A DNA stretch of 64,000 nt from Symbiodolus clandestinus (GCA_038960095.1 CP152425.1:992001-1056000); one strand, 5' to 3'. Positions 26,380-35,932 are shown, numbered from the stretch's first letter. Numbers and translations are program-made. Notes: generated by a model not told the origin, from the letters alone.

Positions 26380-27259
26380 TACCGTTCGGTGTAGGGCGGC
26401 CAATGGCGATCGGCTTAGCGTGTGGCAAAGTCACCTGCAGCTGGATGATATGGCGGCTATCGGCTCGAGTCACTTTAAAATGATGATTCGCTAATGTGGT
26501 GGTTTCTCCTGCAGAGGGTAGATGTCCAAAAGCCTGCATCACTAGTCCTCCGAGAGTATCCACTTCTTCGCTTGAATAGTGGGTATGAAAAGCCTGATTA
26601 AAGTCCTCGATAGGTATTAAGGCTTGAACTGAGAAGGTACGTTCATTGAGTTGGCGAATCAGTGGCGCATCTGAGGCGTCATCGTATTCATCAGCAATTT
26701 CGCCGACGATTTGTTCTAGAATATCCTCAATGGTCACCAACCCAGAGATGCTACCAAATTCATCCACAACCATCGCCAGGTGATAGCGTTGGCAGCGAAA
26801 CTCTTTTAGCATACGCTCTACCCGCTTACTTTCCGGCACAATGACAGCTGGTCTAAGTAGCTTATCCAGGCTAAAGTGGTCGGCATCACGGCACATGTAG
26901 GGCAGGAGATCTTTAGCGATGAGTAGTCCTTCGATATGATCTTTATCTTCGCTGATGACCGGAAAACGAGAATGTGCAGAAGTGGTAATAACCTCTAAGC
27001 ATTGTTCTAGCGACTGATGTCGTTTTAGAGTGATAATTTGTGAGCGAGGAATCATGATATTGCGAACACGGAGCTCAGCAATCTTCATCACCCCTTCTAG
27101 CATGTCCCGGGTATCATTATCGATTAAGGCATGTTGTTCGGAGTTGCGGATCAGCTCAATAAGCTCATCACGGTTTTTGGGTTCGTTATGAAATAGATGG
27201 TTAACAATAGAAGCTAGTACTCCCCGTTTAGGGGGAGATAAGAGGGGTGGTTCATTCAT
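26372..27259 (-). CDS. corC: CorC (YbeX), CBS-domain Mg/Co efflux accessory protein
   Basis: The 295-residue soluble protein has two CBS domains (VRNIMIPRSQIITL and YHLAMVVDEFGSISGLVTIEDILEQIVGEI) and a C-terminal CorC_HlyC domain (VDTLGGLVMQAFGHLP). It acts with CorA/CorB in divalent-cation handling. Its ATG follows ybeY by 18 nt, and its 3' end overlaps lnt, as in enteric operons. Conservation is high throughout and there is no break. Confidence 0.95.
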   Translation of the reverse strand: MNEPPLLSPPKRGVLASIVNHLFHNEPKNRDELIELIRNSEQHALIDNDTRDMLEGVMKIAELRVRNIMIPRSQIITLKRHQSLEQCLEVITTSAHSRFPVISEDKDHIEGLLIAKDLLPYMCRDADHFSLDKLLRPAVIVPESKRVERMLKEFRCQRYHLAMVVDEFGSISGLVTIEDILEQIVGEIADEYDDASDAPLIRQLNERTFSVQALIPIEDFNQAFHTHYSSEEVDTLGGLVMQAFGHLPSAGETTTLANHHFKVTRADSRHIIQLQVTLPHAKPIAIGRPTPNGNE

Positions 27260-27277
27260 AAGGTTTGGCGAGAATCC

Positions 27278-27742
27278 TCAAACGGTGGTTACATAGGGAT
27301 TAGCATAACCAAGAGCTTGTAAGATCTGTATCTCTAAAGATTCCATCTCTTGGGCAGTCGATTCATTATCATGTTGGTAGCCTAATAGATGTAGCGTACC
27401 ATGGATTACCATATGGGCCCAGTGCGCTAAAAGTGGTTTTTGTTGCTCATGGGCCTCATTTTCCACCACTTGGCGGCAGATAACCAGATCACCCAACAGG
27501 GGTGGATTCAAAGTTATTAATGCTTGATTGGGAAATGCTAATACATTAGTAGGGTAGGCGAGAGCACGGTAATGTTGATTGAGTTGCTGGCTCTCTTCGG
27601 CATCCACCAGGCGAATGGTGATTTCCGCAGCAGTGTAATGCTGTTGAACGGCTGGGGTAACCCAGCGCTGGAATTCTGCTTGTTTAGGCAGGCCCTGGGG
27701 ATTAGCGCAAGCGATTTGCCAATCCAGTTGAATCGAGGACAT
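27278..27742 (-). CDS. ybeY: endoribonuclease YbeY
   Basis: YbeY is a single-strand endoribonuclease in 16S rRNA 3'-end maturation and 70S quality control. The 154-residue protein shows the zinc site HxxxHxxxxxH as HGTLHLLGYQH. It lies 13 nt after miaB. In enteric genomes ybeZ (PhoH-like ATPase partner of YbeY) lies between these two genes; here it has been removed cleanly. Intact. Confidence 0.95.
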   Translation of the reverse strand: MSSIQLDWQIACANPQGLPKQAEFQRWVTPAVQQHYTAAEITIRLVDAEESQQLNQHYRALAYPTNVLAFPNQALITLNPPLLGDLVICRQVVENEAHEQQKPLLAHWAHMVIHGTLHLLGYQHDNESTAQEMESLEIQILQALGYANPYVTTV

Positions 27743-27755
27743 GGTGATAATCAGC

Positions 27756-29111
27756 TTAATGGAGTAATGGCTGCTCTAGGCTAATAGGATAGGTTAGGGT
27801 TCCCCGCAGGGAATTAGTATAGACGTCAGTAATCGTAACGTTCACAAATTTTCCTATCAAGGCTGGATCAGCGGAAAAATTGACAATGCGATTATTCTCG
27901 GTGCGACCGGTTAGCTCCATAATATTCTTTTTAGAGGGACCTTCAACCAGCACCATTTGTTGGGTGCCTAACATTTGACGGCTATAGCGCATCGTCTGCT
28001 GATTGATTAACTGCTGTAGTGTTTGTAGCCGCTGCTTTTTTTGCTCAAGTGCTACCGGATCAGGAAGGGTAGCGGCAGGGGTTCCAGGGCGAGGTGAAAA
28101 GATAAAGCTATAGCTAAGATCAAAATTGATCTCCTGAATCAACTGTAACGTTTGTTGAAAATCTTCCTCCTGCTCGCCAGGAAAGCCGATGATAAAATCG
28201 GAGCTAAGCTGGATATTAGGCCGCACTTGTCGCAGTTTGCGGATAATCATTTTATATTGTTCGATGGTATGGGTGCGCTGCATCAGTTGTAAAATGCGGT
28301 CCGAGCCGCTTTGAACCGGTAAATGAAGATGGCTAACCAAAGTCGGGGTGTCTTGATAAACTTCGATGATATCATCGGTAAACTCTATGGGGTGGCTGGT
28401 GGTAAACCGTAGCCGATCAATCCCTTCAATGGCCGCCGTTAGCCGTAATAGCTCGGCAAAAGAGCAGAGGGAGCCATCATGTTGCTGACCGCGATAAGCA
28501 TTGACATTTTGTCCCAAGAGGGTGATTTCACGCACCCCCTGCGCTGCTAATTGTGAGATCTCTAACAGGATATCATCGACAGGCCGGCTCACTTCAGGCC
28601 CACGAGTATAAGGCACCACACAGTAAGTGCAGAACTTATCACAACCCTCCATCACCGAAGCAAAAGCGGTTGGTCCTTTGGCTTGAGGATCCGGTAAAGC
28701 GTCAAATTTTTCAATGGCAGGAAAGCTGATATCAATAACCGCCTGTCGTTGATGGCTGGCTTTTTGGATCAACTCCGGTAATCGATGTAGCGTTTGTGGA
28801 CCAAACACTACATCAACATAGGGTGCACGCTGGCGGATTTGCTCACCCTCTTGCGAGGCAACGCAGCCACCGACTCCAATGATAAGCTCAGGGCGACGCC
28901 GTTTTAAACTGCGCCAACGGCCCAATTGATGAAACAATTTCTCTTGTGCTTTTTCACGGATGGAGCAGGTATTGAGCAGCAGCACGTCCGCATCATCTGC
29001 CTCTGGTGTCAGTTGGTAGTCCTGGGTATGAGCCAACAATTCTGCCATTTTTGACGAATCATATTCGTTCATCTGGCAGCCCCAAGTTTTTATATAGAGC
29101 TTTTTAGTCAT
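27756..29111 (-). CDS. miaB: tRNA-2-methylthio-N6-dimethylallyladenosine synthase MiaB
   Basis: MiaB methylthiolates i6A37 of tRNAs reading UNN codons. The 451-residue protein has the UPF0004 domain (KTWGCQMNEYDS with its cluster cysteines, LNTCSIREKAQEK, GVGGCVASQEG), the radical-SAM CxxxCxxC as CDKFCTYC, and a C-terminal TRAM domain. The start at 29111 gives MTKKLYIKTWGCQMN, as in E. coli; the frame is open 11 codons further but without support. First gene of its operon. The MiaA that makes its substrate is not in the window. Confidence 0.96.
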   Translation of the reverse strand: MTKKLYIKTWGCQMNEYDSSKMAELLAHTQDYQLTPEADDADVLLLNTCSIREKAQEKLFHQLGRWRSLKRRRPELIIGVGGCVASQEGEQIRQRAPYVDVVFGPQTLHRLPELIQKASHQRQAVIDISFPAIEKFDALPDPQAKGPTAFASVMEGCDKFCTYCVVPYTRGPEVSRPVDDILLEISQLAAQGVREITLLGQNVNAYRGQQHDGSLCSFAELLRLTAAIEGIDRLRFTTSHPIEFTDDIIEVYQDTPTLVSHLHLPVQSGSDRILQLMQRTHTIEQYKMIIRKLRQVRPNIQLSSDFIIGFPGEQEEDFQQTLQLIQEINFDLSYSFIFSPRPGTPAATLPDPVALEQKKQRLQTLQQLINQQTMRYSRQMLGTQQMVLVEGPSKKNIMELTGRTENNRIVNFSADPALIGKFVNVTITDVYTNSLRGTLTYPISLEQPLLH

Positions 29112-29144
29112 GGTTGGATGCGGCAACGATCTCTTCAGGGTCAA

Positions 29145-29882
29145 TCACTTTAATCATAGCGGCTATTATAATCGTTTGCAGCGCTAAATGTTAGCAGTAG
29201 TTCTCTTATGAGTTTGGTAGAGCCGCTACTTTTTCGCGGTTGTGGTAGTCTTAGTATCTAATAATGGATGGGAGTGTCGGATTTTTTAGATGGCGTTGAT
29301 TGAGCTTGCTCACGGGTATTGTAGCGCTCAAAATAAACAGGTTCTGTTTTTAGGGTATCAAGTTCAGTCCGTTATTGGGGACATAAGACAGTTACCCAGA
29401 TGACGGCTGCTAATAAAGAGTAATAATTAACGACAAAAGCAGTGCAGTATACCAAACAAAAAGGCACCAGTGCAAAGTGGCCCTGACACAGGCTTTAGCT
29501 TCTTTAGAAGATGCTCAGCAATCAGTGGGGCAGAAAGCCTTCCCAACCACGTCATCCTCCGTAGGCGAAAAACAGGAATACGGTCCATTGCACTTGACCT
29601 AGAACCCCAAACAGCAAATCAAAATGCCTAAGGATCAGTAGGCAATGCTTGGGCTACCTGCGGTATTTTGGCGGATACTTAGTGCAGGACACTGCTAATA
29701 GGGCACGGTTAACAAAGTAGAGAATTTATAGTAATATAAAGCTTTCTGATAAAAGTTGCTGATAGATGTCGCTATGGATACTCGCTATTACCCATTAACC
29801 AAGGCAGTATTTGAAAGCGTAATAGAGCCTTACATTATTTCTTTTAAAAACCGCTCAGGTAGACCCACCTAAGTCAGTCATT
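29145..29882. other. gene-free region between miaB and ubiF with an IS3 scrap
   Basis: About 740 bases without a supportable gene. Bases 29300-29362 match the orfB interior of the IS3 at about 4229-4300 in the same orientation, with many changes. The rest shows no recognisable frame. It probably combines decayed mobile DNA and the ubiF promoter region. Confidence 0.6.
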
Positions 29883-31064
29883 ATGAGCCATTATGAATGT
29901 ATCGTTGTCGGTGGCGGTTTAATCGGAGCAACGGTGGCTTTAGGTTTAGCTCGGCAGGGGCGTTGGGTGGCGCTGATAGAAACACAGCCACCCACCTCTT
30001 TTGTTGTCAACGCACCCCCTGATTTACGGGTTTCTGCACTCAATCTGGGGACTATCGCATTGTTATCCGAGCTTCAGGCATGGCCAGCGATCGCTGCTTT
30101 GCGTTGTACTCCGTTTCAAAAACTAATGGTTTGGGAACAAGGCTGGGAAGAAAAAACGGTCTGTTTTTCGGCTGAATTGTTTCAACAGCCTCTATTGGGA
30201 TATATGGTAGAAAACTCGGTGTTACAAGCGGGTTTATGGGACTGTCTGTCGAGCTATCCCAATCTACACCGGTACGTTCCGGCTAGCTTACAATGGCTAC
30301 AACCCAATGAGAGGGGTTGGCAACTACAGTTAAAGAATGGCCAGAAATTGACCGCTGCTTTAGTGGTGGCGGCTGATGGTCAGGCATCACATGCGCGTCA
30401 GCAAGCTGGGATCTCGGTTAGTGGCTGGCAATACCACCAACATTGTTTACTGATTAGTGTCAAAAGCCAGCAGCCGCAGCAAAATATTACCTGGCAATGT
30501 TTTTATCCTAACGGTCCGCGGGCTTTTTTGCCACTTAATCAGCCTTGGGCCTCATTAGCTTGGTATGATACGCCAACAGCAGTTGGTCGTTTAAGTCACT
30601 TGCCGTTGCCGTTGTTAACAGAAGCCATTCAACACGCCTATCCAGAGCGCTTAGGTAGAGTCACTGCGGTAGCCGCCCAGGCTTTTCCTTTAGTGAGTCA
30701 GCGTGCTGATACTGATTACTTACCGGGGTTAGCAGTGGTTGGGGATGCTGCCCATACCATCCATCCTCTGGCGGGTCAGGGTGCTAACCTAGGCTTTCGG
30801 GATGTGGCTTGCTTATTAAAACGATTAGCCCCACTGGCTTCACTGGAAAATTGCTCAGCGTTGACTCCAATCTTACAGCAATATCAGCGGCAACGCCTTT
30901 GGGATAATCGCTTGATGCAATGGGGAATGCATGGGTTAGCCGAAGGTTTTAGGGGACAACAAGCGCCGCTTCGTTGGTTACGCAAGCGTGCCCTAGGTTG
31001 TGTAGAAGCGATTCCCTGGCTAAAGCAACAGCTGCTACAGTATGCACGGGGTGTTGCTCGCTAA
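29883..31064 (+). CDS. ubiF: UbiF-type flavin monooxygenase of ubiquinone synthesis
   Basis: UbiF hydroxylates 2-octaprenyl-3-methyl-6-methoxy-1,4-benzoquinol in ubiquinone formation. The 393-residue protein has the FAD Rossmann motif VVGGGLIGATVALGLARQG, a DG-type motif VVAADGQASHARQ, and the GD motif VVGDAAHTIHPLAGQGANLGF. Stretches such as LLGYMVENSVLQ and PNGPRAFLPL favour UbiF over UbiH or VisC. Its position next to the miaB operon and the Met-Leu-Gln tRNA operon is enteric. ATG at 29883; intact. Confidence 0.92.
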   Translation: MSHYECIVVGGGLIGATVALGLARQGRWVALIETQPPTSFVVNAPPDLRVSALNLGTIALLSELQAWPAIAALRCTPFQKLMVWEQGWEEKTVCFSAELFQQPLLGYMVENSVLQAGLWDCLSSYPNLHRYVPASLQWLQPNERGWQLQLKNGQKLTAALVVAADGQASHARQQAGISVSGWQYHQHCLLISVKSQQPQQNITWQCFYPNGPRAFLPLNQPWASLAWYDTPTAVGRLSHLPLPLLTEAIQHAYPERLGRVTAVAAQAFPLVSQRADTDYLPGLAVVGDAAHTIHPLAGQGANLGFRDVACLLKRLAPLASLENCSALTPILQQYQRQRLWDNRLMQWGMHGLAEGFRGQQAPLRWLRKRALGCVEAIPWLKQQLLQYARGVAR

Positions 31065-31100
31065 AATTTGATGACGTAAACCACTCCGGTAAGTATCCTG

Positions 31101-32381
31101 CTAATGCTTGCGAGCTCGAAGTCTTTGCCAGTAGGCTAAACGTTTGCTAATTTCTCGTTCAAATCCCCGTTCTACCGGACAATAAAAAGTTTCCCGTGCG
31201 ACACCTTCTGGAAAATAGTTTTGCCCAGAAAAACCCTCGGGTGACTCATGATCGTAGCAATAATTGGCACCAAAGCCCTGCTGTTTCATCAGCTTGGTTG
31301 GCGCATTGAGGATATGCTTAGGAGGTGGCAGCGAGCCCCAACGGCGTGCTGCTTGTTGCGCTTTGGGATAGGCGCGATAGAGGGCATTCGATTTAGGCGC
31401 GGTTGCTAGGTACACTAGCGCTTGTACCAGTGCTAATTCACCTTCGGGTGAGCCTAAGCGTTCGTAGGCCTCAACGCCGGCTATGGCTTGGGGGAGTGCT
31501 TGAGGATCGGCTAGGCCAATATCTTCACAGGCAAACCGAATGAGTCTCCGACCAATAGTCAGAGGGTCTTCACCACCAGCCAGCATCCGAGAAAACCAAT
31601 AGAGTGCAGCATCAGCATCGGAACCGCGTAATGATTTATGCAGCGCACTAATCAAATTGTAGTGGTACTCTTGATTTTTATCGTAGTGAGGAGCTCGCCG
31701 GTTCAAACATTCGGTTAGCATTTGTGGCGTCAGGATATTAGTCGGGCAGGCGATGAATAGTATCTCAATAGCATTCAGCAATGCGCGGCCATCGCCATCT
31801 GCTAAAGTTAGCAGCAACTCCTTCGCCGATAGCGTTAAAGGTAGTTTCCACTGCAAATGCTGTTCAGCACAAGCTGCTAATTGATTCAGTTCAGTGATGG
31901 AGAATCGCTCCAAAGTAAAAATCTGGCAGCGTGATAATAAGGCATTATTAAGCTCAAACGAGGGGTTTTCCGTAGTAGCACCAATAAGAGTAATAATCCC
32001 TTTTTCAAGGTAGGGTAAGAAACTATCCTGTTGAGTGCGATTAAAGCGGTGGATCTCATCGACAAATAGCAATGTTCCTGAACCCTGCTGGAAGCGTTGG
32101 TTAGCCTGTTCAAACACCTTACGCAACTCAGTAACTCCTGAAAAAATGGCTGATAGAGCGATAAAAGGTAGTTCGCAGATCTGAGCAAGCAGGTGAGCTA
32201 AGGTAGTTTTACCGGTACCGGGTGGCCCCCAAAAAATCATCGAAGTGAGCTTCTTTTGAGCCATCAGCAGTGAAAGAGGTTTTTGGGGGCCTATCAGGTG
32301 CGATTGCCCAATAAAATGGCTGATCGTTTTCGGTCGCAACTGTTCTGCTAGGGGGCGCTGGTCTATCATAACCAGCAGCAT
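31101..32381 (-). CDS. rarA: replication-associated recombination protein A (AAA+ ATPase)
   Basis: RarA (MgsA) is a clamp-loader-like AAA+ protein acting at stalled forks. The 426 residues include Walker A WGPPGTGKTTLA, Walker B LLFVDEIHRFN, sensor 1 ATTENPSFELN, and the C-terminal block APTKLMKQQGFGANYCYDH. The first ATG at 32381 is used; an in-frame ATG four codons later is equally possible. It is convergent with ubiF. In E. coli it lies near serS and ftsK, so this location is rearranged. Confidence 0.94.
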   Translation of the reverse strand: MLLVMIDQRPLAEQLRPKTISHFIGQSHLIGPQKPLSLLMAQKKLTSMIFWGPPGTGKTTLAHLLAQICELPFIALSAIFSGVTELRKVFEQANQRFQQGSGTLLFVDEIHRFNRTQQDSFLPYLEKGIITLIGATTENPSFELNNALLSRCQIFTLERFSITELNQLAACAEQHLQWKLPLTLSAKELLLTLADGDGRALLNAIEILFIACPTNILTPQMLTECLNRRAPHYDKNQEYHYNLISALHKSLRGSDADAALYWFSRMLAGGEDPLTIGRRLIRFACEDIGLADPQALPQAIAGVEAYERLGSPEGELALVQALVYLATAPKSNALYRAYPKAQQAARRWGSLPPPKHILNAPTKLMKQQGFGANYCYDHESPEGFSGQNYFPEGVARETFYCPVERGFEREISKRLAYWQRLRARKH

Positions 32382-32487
32382 AGCAGGAGGAGGGGTAGCA
32401 ATACCAGAAATTGCTTAAAGGCTCGTTGAGCAACGGCTATAGAGAGTTGTTTTAGGAATAAAAGATAATGTCGCTTGACTTCTGATA

Positions 32488-32562
32488 TGGCTGGGGTGCC
32501 AGGATTCGAACCTGGGCATGCCGGGATCAAAACCCGGTGCCTTACCGCTTGGCTACACCCCA
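32488..32562 (-). tRNA. tRNA-Gln (anticodon UUG)
   Basis: 75 nt including encoded CCA. The acceptor pairs TGGGGTG with CACCCCA, the T arm has GGTTCGAATCC, and the anticodon loop has TTTTGAT giving UUG. Last gene of the Met-Leu-Gln-Gln operon. Confidence 0.97.
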
Positions 32563-32586
32563 ATAGAGGTTTTTATGACAGCATCG

Positions 32587-32661
32587 TGGCTGGGGTGCCA
32601 GGATTCGAACCTGGGCATGGCGGGATCAGAACCCGGTGCCTTACCGCTTGGCTACACCCCA
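32587..32661 (-). tRNA. tRNA-Gln (anticodon CUG)
   Basis: 75 nt including CCA. Almost identical to the neighbouring tRNA-Gln; the anticodon loop has TTCTGAT giving CUG. The pair arose by duplication, as in the enteric glnU/glnV type. Confidence 0.97.
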
Positions 32662-32698
32662 AAGCACCCATAAGCTGGCAAATTTATTAATAAAAAAT

Positions 32699-32784
32699 TG
32701 GTGCGGGAGGTGAGAATCGAACTCACACACCTCACAGTGCCAGAACCTAAATCTGGTGCGTCTACCTAGTTCCGCCACTCCCGC
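32699..32784 (-). tRNA. tRNA-Leu (anticodon UAG)
   Basis: 86 nt with a long variable arm and encoded CCA. The anticodon loop ATTTAGG gives UAG. It resembles enteric leuW and occupies the same operon place. Confidence 0.97.
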
Positions 32785-32790
32785 AAAGTA

Positions 32791-32867
32791 TGGTGGCTAC
32801 GACGGGAATCGAACCTGTGACCCCAGCATTATGAGTGCTGTGCTCTAACCGTCTGAGCTACGTAGCC
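32791..32867 (-). tRNA. tRNA-Met (elongator, anticodon CAU)
   Basis: 77 nt with encoded CCA. The acceptor GGCTACG pairs with CGTAGCC, and the anticodon loop CTCATAA gives CAU. Its form matches elongator metT/metU and not the initiator. First gene of the tRNA operon. Confidence 0.96.
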
Positions 32868-32910
32868 TTACAACCATTCGCTAAACTTAAAAATCGTCAC
32901 TGCGGGCCGC

Positions 32911-32939
32911 ATTATGCGGTTCTAAGGGCAGTCAGTCAA
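32911..32939 (-). promoter_or_regulatory. sigma-70 promoter of the Met-Leu-Gln-Gln tRNA operon
   Basis: On the minus strand, TTGACT (32934-32939) and CATAAT (32911-32916) are separated by 17 bp. A GC-rich GCGGCCCGC discriminator follows, typical of stringently controlled stable-RNA promoters. The -35 box overlaps the TGA stop of the upstream antiporter gene. Confidence 0.75.
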
Positions 32940-34609
32940 CTGCTTTTTTCCACTTTAAGATCTAAATCATTGTCGTCCTCCCGGGGATCTTTTAGGGGCT
33001 TTGAAGTCATAGGCGTTATCAGTTGATCGATATTTAGGTTGGAAATAACGTGACGTGCGAAACCACAGCCTGCTTCACGATAGACGTTAAAGGTGGCATC
33101 AATTCCCAGGCCTTCCAGGGGTTGCTGCTCATCTTCATACTGTGCAATGGCAGCAATTCTCCCTTTGAAGGTTTGTTTTCTCAGCTGTTGTAGAGCAAGT
33201 TGGGTCCCTTTCCAGTGAGGCATGGCTAACAGGATCAAACAGAGATTTGACTGAGGAATGAGTTGTTGCCAAAAATCGGGATCAGCAGCATCACCAACAA
33301 TCACTCTTCGCCCTTGAGCTTGGTGTCGATGAAGACTCTCGGCAGAGTGTTCAACTCCCAAAATGACTTCTCCATAACGGTGTTTTAACTCATCATAGGT
33401 ACAAGCCCCGATACGTCCCATACCCAGCACTAATACCTTAGCTTCTCCGATTTTAATCAGCTGATCTTCTGAATGTAGCCGTTTGTTCATGTCTTGTGCA
33501 CCCCAGCGAGTGAGGAATATATAAAGTCGATCGGTTAATTGATTAATTGGGGCAGCGATAAGGAAAGAGAGTGCGGTGGTCAGTGCTAATACCAACAGCC
33601 ACTGGTTATCCAGTAACCCTTGCTTCACAGCAATATTGCCAACGATTAAGCCAAATTCGCTAAAATTACAGAGAGTCATGGCTGTTTGCAAACTGGTACG
33701 GATGCGGAAACGAAAACAACGCACCACCAGGTAATAGAGGATGCCTTTAATCGGTAGCAGTAGTAGAAGGAGCAGGGCAACAGCAAGGCTCTGCCAAGTG
33801 GGAGTTTCAGCCAGGCCAATTTGCACAAAAAAAGCTACTAAGAGTAACTCTTTGATAGCAAACAATGATTTAGAGAGTTCAGATGCTCGCGGGTGAGGTG
33901 CCAGTAACAGACCAATAACTAAGGCGCCTAAATGAGCGCTTAATCCGCAAAAGTGGAATAGAGCAGCACCGGGAAGCAATGCTAAACTGATACCGCCTAA
34001 CATTAGGATCTCATCATGGCCAAGCCGGTTGAGAAATTGATACAGCAGGGAGCGGCAGAAGGGCAATAGTAATAGTCCTAAGGCCCAGTATTTCGGAGGT
34101 TCTCCGGTAATTAATGTTAAGAATAGTACCGCCAGTATATCTTGAATAACCAAGATGCTCAGTGAAAGTCTACCATAACCACTGCTGATCTCACCTTTAG
34201 CCTGTAGAGCTTTGATGGCTAATACGGTAGAAGAGAAGGTCAGGGTAATTGCTAGCAGCATCCATTGTTGAGCAGTTAATGGATGTAAAAGCGATAACGG
34301 CAGGAAGCTGAATAGTGTTAAACAGCCAACAAAGGCTGAGATGCTTAGTAAACTATGTGCTGTTGTGCCTAACCAAACTTCTCGTCGAAGCAAGAGACGT
34401 GCATCGAGCTTTAAGCCGATGGTGAACAACAAAATAGTGACGCCTAACTCCGCCAGTTCCTCCAATTTAGGGATAAAAGGGATGCCTGAGATGCGCAAAG
34501 TAAAACCTGCCAGTAAAAAGCCTACCAAAGGCGGGAGGCCAATTCGTTGAGCGATAAAACCTGCGGTGAAAGCGCTGCCGAGGGTCAATAATAACAGAGG
34601 ATCAAACAT
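32936..34609 (-). CDS. CPA2-family monovalent cation:proton antiporter with RCK/TrkA-N domain
   Basis: The 557-residue protein has about 12 hydrophobic segments of the Na_H_exchanger fold (residues 1-380; PPLVGFLLAGFTLRISG, ELAELGVTILLFTIGLKL). A cytosolic TrkA-N nucleotide-binding domain starts VLVLGMGRIGACTYDEL. KefB/KefC/YbaL-like proteins of this design move K+ or Na+ against H+ under ligand control. The sequence is not close enough to KefB, KefC or YbaL for me to name it. Unknown acidic tail (DDNDLDLKVEKSS). Its stop codon lies inside the -35 box of the tRNA promoter downstream. Confidence 0.85.
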   Translation of the reverse strand: MFDPLLLLTLGSAFTAGFIAQRIGLPPLVGFLLAGFTLRISGIPFIPKLEELAELGVTILLFTIGLKLDARLLLRREVWLGTTAHSLLSISAFVGCLTLFSFLPLSLLHPLTAQQWMLLAITLTFSSTVLAIKALQAKGEISSGYGRLSLSILVIQDILAVLFLTLITGEPPKYWALGLLLLPFCRSLLYQFLNRLGHDEILMLGGISLALLPGAALFHFCGLSAHLGALVIGLLLAPHPRASELSKSLFAIKELLLVAFFVQIGLAETPTWQSLAVALLLLLLLPIKGILYYLVVRCFRFRIRTSLQTAMTLCNFSEFGLIVGNIAVKQGLLDNQWLLVLALTTALSFLIAAPINQLTDRLYIFLTRWGAQDMNKRLHSEDQLIKIGEAKVLVLGMGRIGACTYDELKHRYGEVILGVEHSAESLHRHQAQGRRVIVGDAADPDFWQQLIPQSNLCLILLAMPHWKGTQLALQQLRKQTFKGRIAAIAQYEDEQQPLEGLGIDATFNVYREAGCGFARHVISNLNIDQLITPMTSKPLKDPREDDNDLDLKVEKSS

Positions 34610-34926
34610 AAATATCCTAAAAACCCCTATTAGGGGGAAAAATAAACAGTAGCGTAATCAAAAGATGCATATTTGGTAAGTAGTGGCTTTTATTTATTAG
34701 CGTAACTAGCCTAGTTCACACGGTAGATTTTAATAGACTTGCATAAATTAGTATAAACTGCAAGTTATTGTTTCTTTTTCATTAATCTGTACTGTAAAGA
34801 TTTTATAAAGTGACAGAAAAGCTAAGTTTTGCACAATATCTAGCTCTCAAGCATAATAAAATGCTTGCCTAAACGCAGAGTGTTTAGCAAAAATGATAAT
34901 CCCTTTCTGTCTATTGAAGGGGCAGG
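34610..34926. other. gene-free AT-rich region between the nagB-like gene and the antiporter
   Basis: No frame or structured element was recognised. It presumably carries the antiporter promoter on the minus strand. Confidence 0.4.
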
Positions 34927-35748
34927 CTACGGCATAGGATACAGCTTTAGCCACCGGGCAAGGTTGTCAGTCTCTAAAGCTCTAAAGTAGTTGACCGTCT
35001 TTATTTTTAGCTCTTGGGTGGCTGGTTCATCACAGATTAATACGCTTTTAGGGTGTAATTGCAGCGACGAAATACCCCAAAGATAATTAATAGATCCTTC
35101 AACAGCTGCTTGGAGCGCGAGTGCTTTATGATAACCACTGACAAGTACCATAATCTCCTTAGCTTCTAGTAATGTTCCAGTCCCGATGGTTAACGCTGAT
35201 GTTGGGACTTCGGATAATCTATTTGAAAAAAATGGTACCTTATCTTGTCGAGTCTTTTCAGCTAACGTTTTAGCACGAGTGCGCGACGTTAAAGATGAGC
35301 CAGGCTCATTAAAGGCGATACTGCCATTACCACTGACGCCTCCAACCAACAGTTGGAGCCCTCCATATTTCTGTAGCTGTTCTTCATATTGCTGACAGGT
35401 TTCTTCAGGCTTAACAGCCATGCCATTTAATAAATGGATATTTTCTGGACGTAGGTCCACATGGTTAAAAAAGTGGTAGTACATAAAGTAGTGGTGACTT
35501 TGGGAATGGCTTGGCTCCAGCCCAACATACTCCTCTAGGGTAAAAACGACCACATGTTGGAATGATAGGTTTCCGGCTTGGTAATGCTCGATCAGACCAC
35601 GATAGGTTGCTAATAAGGTCTTACTGGCTGATAGCCCCAAAACAAAGGGGCGTTCAACACATGGCTTAAACGCCTGGATGCATTCAATGATATGGCAAGC
35701 TGACCACCAGCCAACGGCTTGTGCACTATCTAATAAAATGAGTCGCAT
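34927..35748 (-). CDS. NagB homologue lacking catalytic residues (putative pseudoenzyme)
   Basis: This 273-residue frame aligns without gaps to E. coli NagB (recalled sequence) over residues 1-208. NagB deaminates glucosamine-6-phosphate. The scaffold is well kept (RPFVLGL, SFQHVVVF, FNEP, SSLTSRTR, KALALQAAVEG, LQLHPKSVLICDEPAT). The working residues are changed: phosphate loop PTGG to SASK (40-43), Asp72 to Glu, Asp141 to Asn, His143 to Ser, Arg172 to Pro. Glu148 and Lys208 remain. Normal catalysis is therefore unlikely. The frame is uninterrupted, so it is either a decaying gene not yet hit by a stop or a retained non-catalytic protein. It sits divergent from glnS as in enteric genomes, but nagA, nagC, nagD and nagE are gone. 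Confidence 0.88.
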   Translation of the reverse strand: MRLILLDSAQAVGWWSACHIIECIQAFKPCVERPFVLGLSASKTLLATYRGLIEHYQAGNLSFQHVVVFTLEEYVGLEPSHSQSHHYFMYYHFFNHVDLRPENIHLLNGMAVKPEETCQQYEEQLQKYGGLQLLVGGVSGNGSIAFNEPGSSLTSRTRAKTLAEKTRQDKVPFFSNRLSEVPTSALTIGTGTLLEAKEIMVLVSGYHKALALQAAVEGSINYLWGISSLQLHPKSVLICDEPATQELKIKTVNYFRALETDNLARWLKLYPMP

Positions 35749-35932
35749 GGGATATTCTCCTGTGCTCAGTGCGTGAGATTTGCCAAGAACGGTAGTGTAA
35801 GGTCAAGGACTAGAAGGTAGCTAGTTATAATTAGGGGTTTCTGAGGGATATGGTGGGTTGTTTGGTGCTTAAGGAAGAAGTTGCGTACAATAATGCACTT
35901 ATCATTTAAGTGAAGCAAAGGAATATGAGCCA

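Noticed and set aside
32475..32690. Apparent protein with repeated GVPGFEPGHxGIKTRCLTAW units
   Set aside because: It is a translation of the two tandem tRNA-Gln genes.
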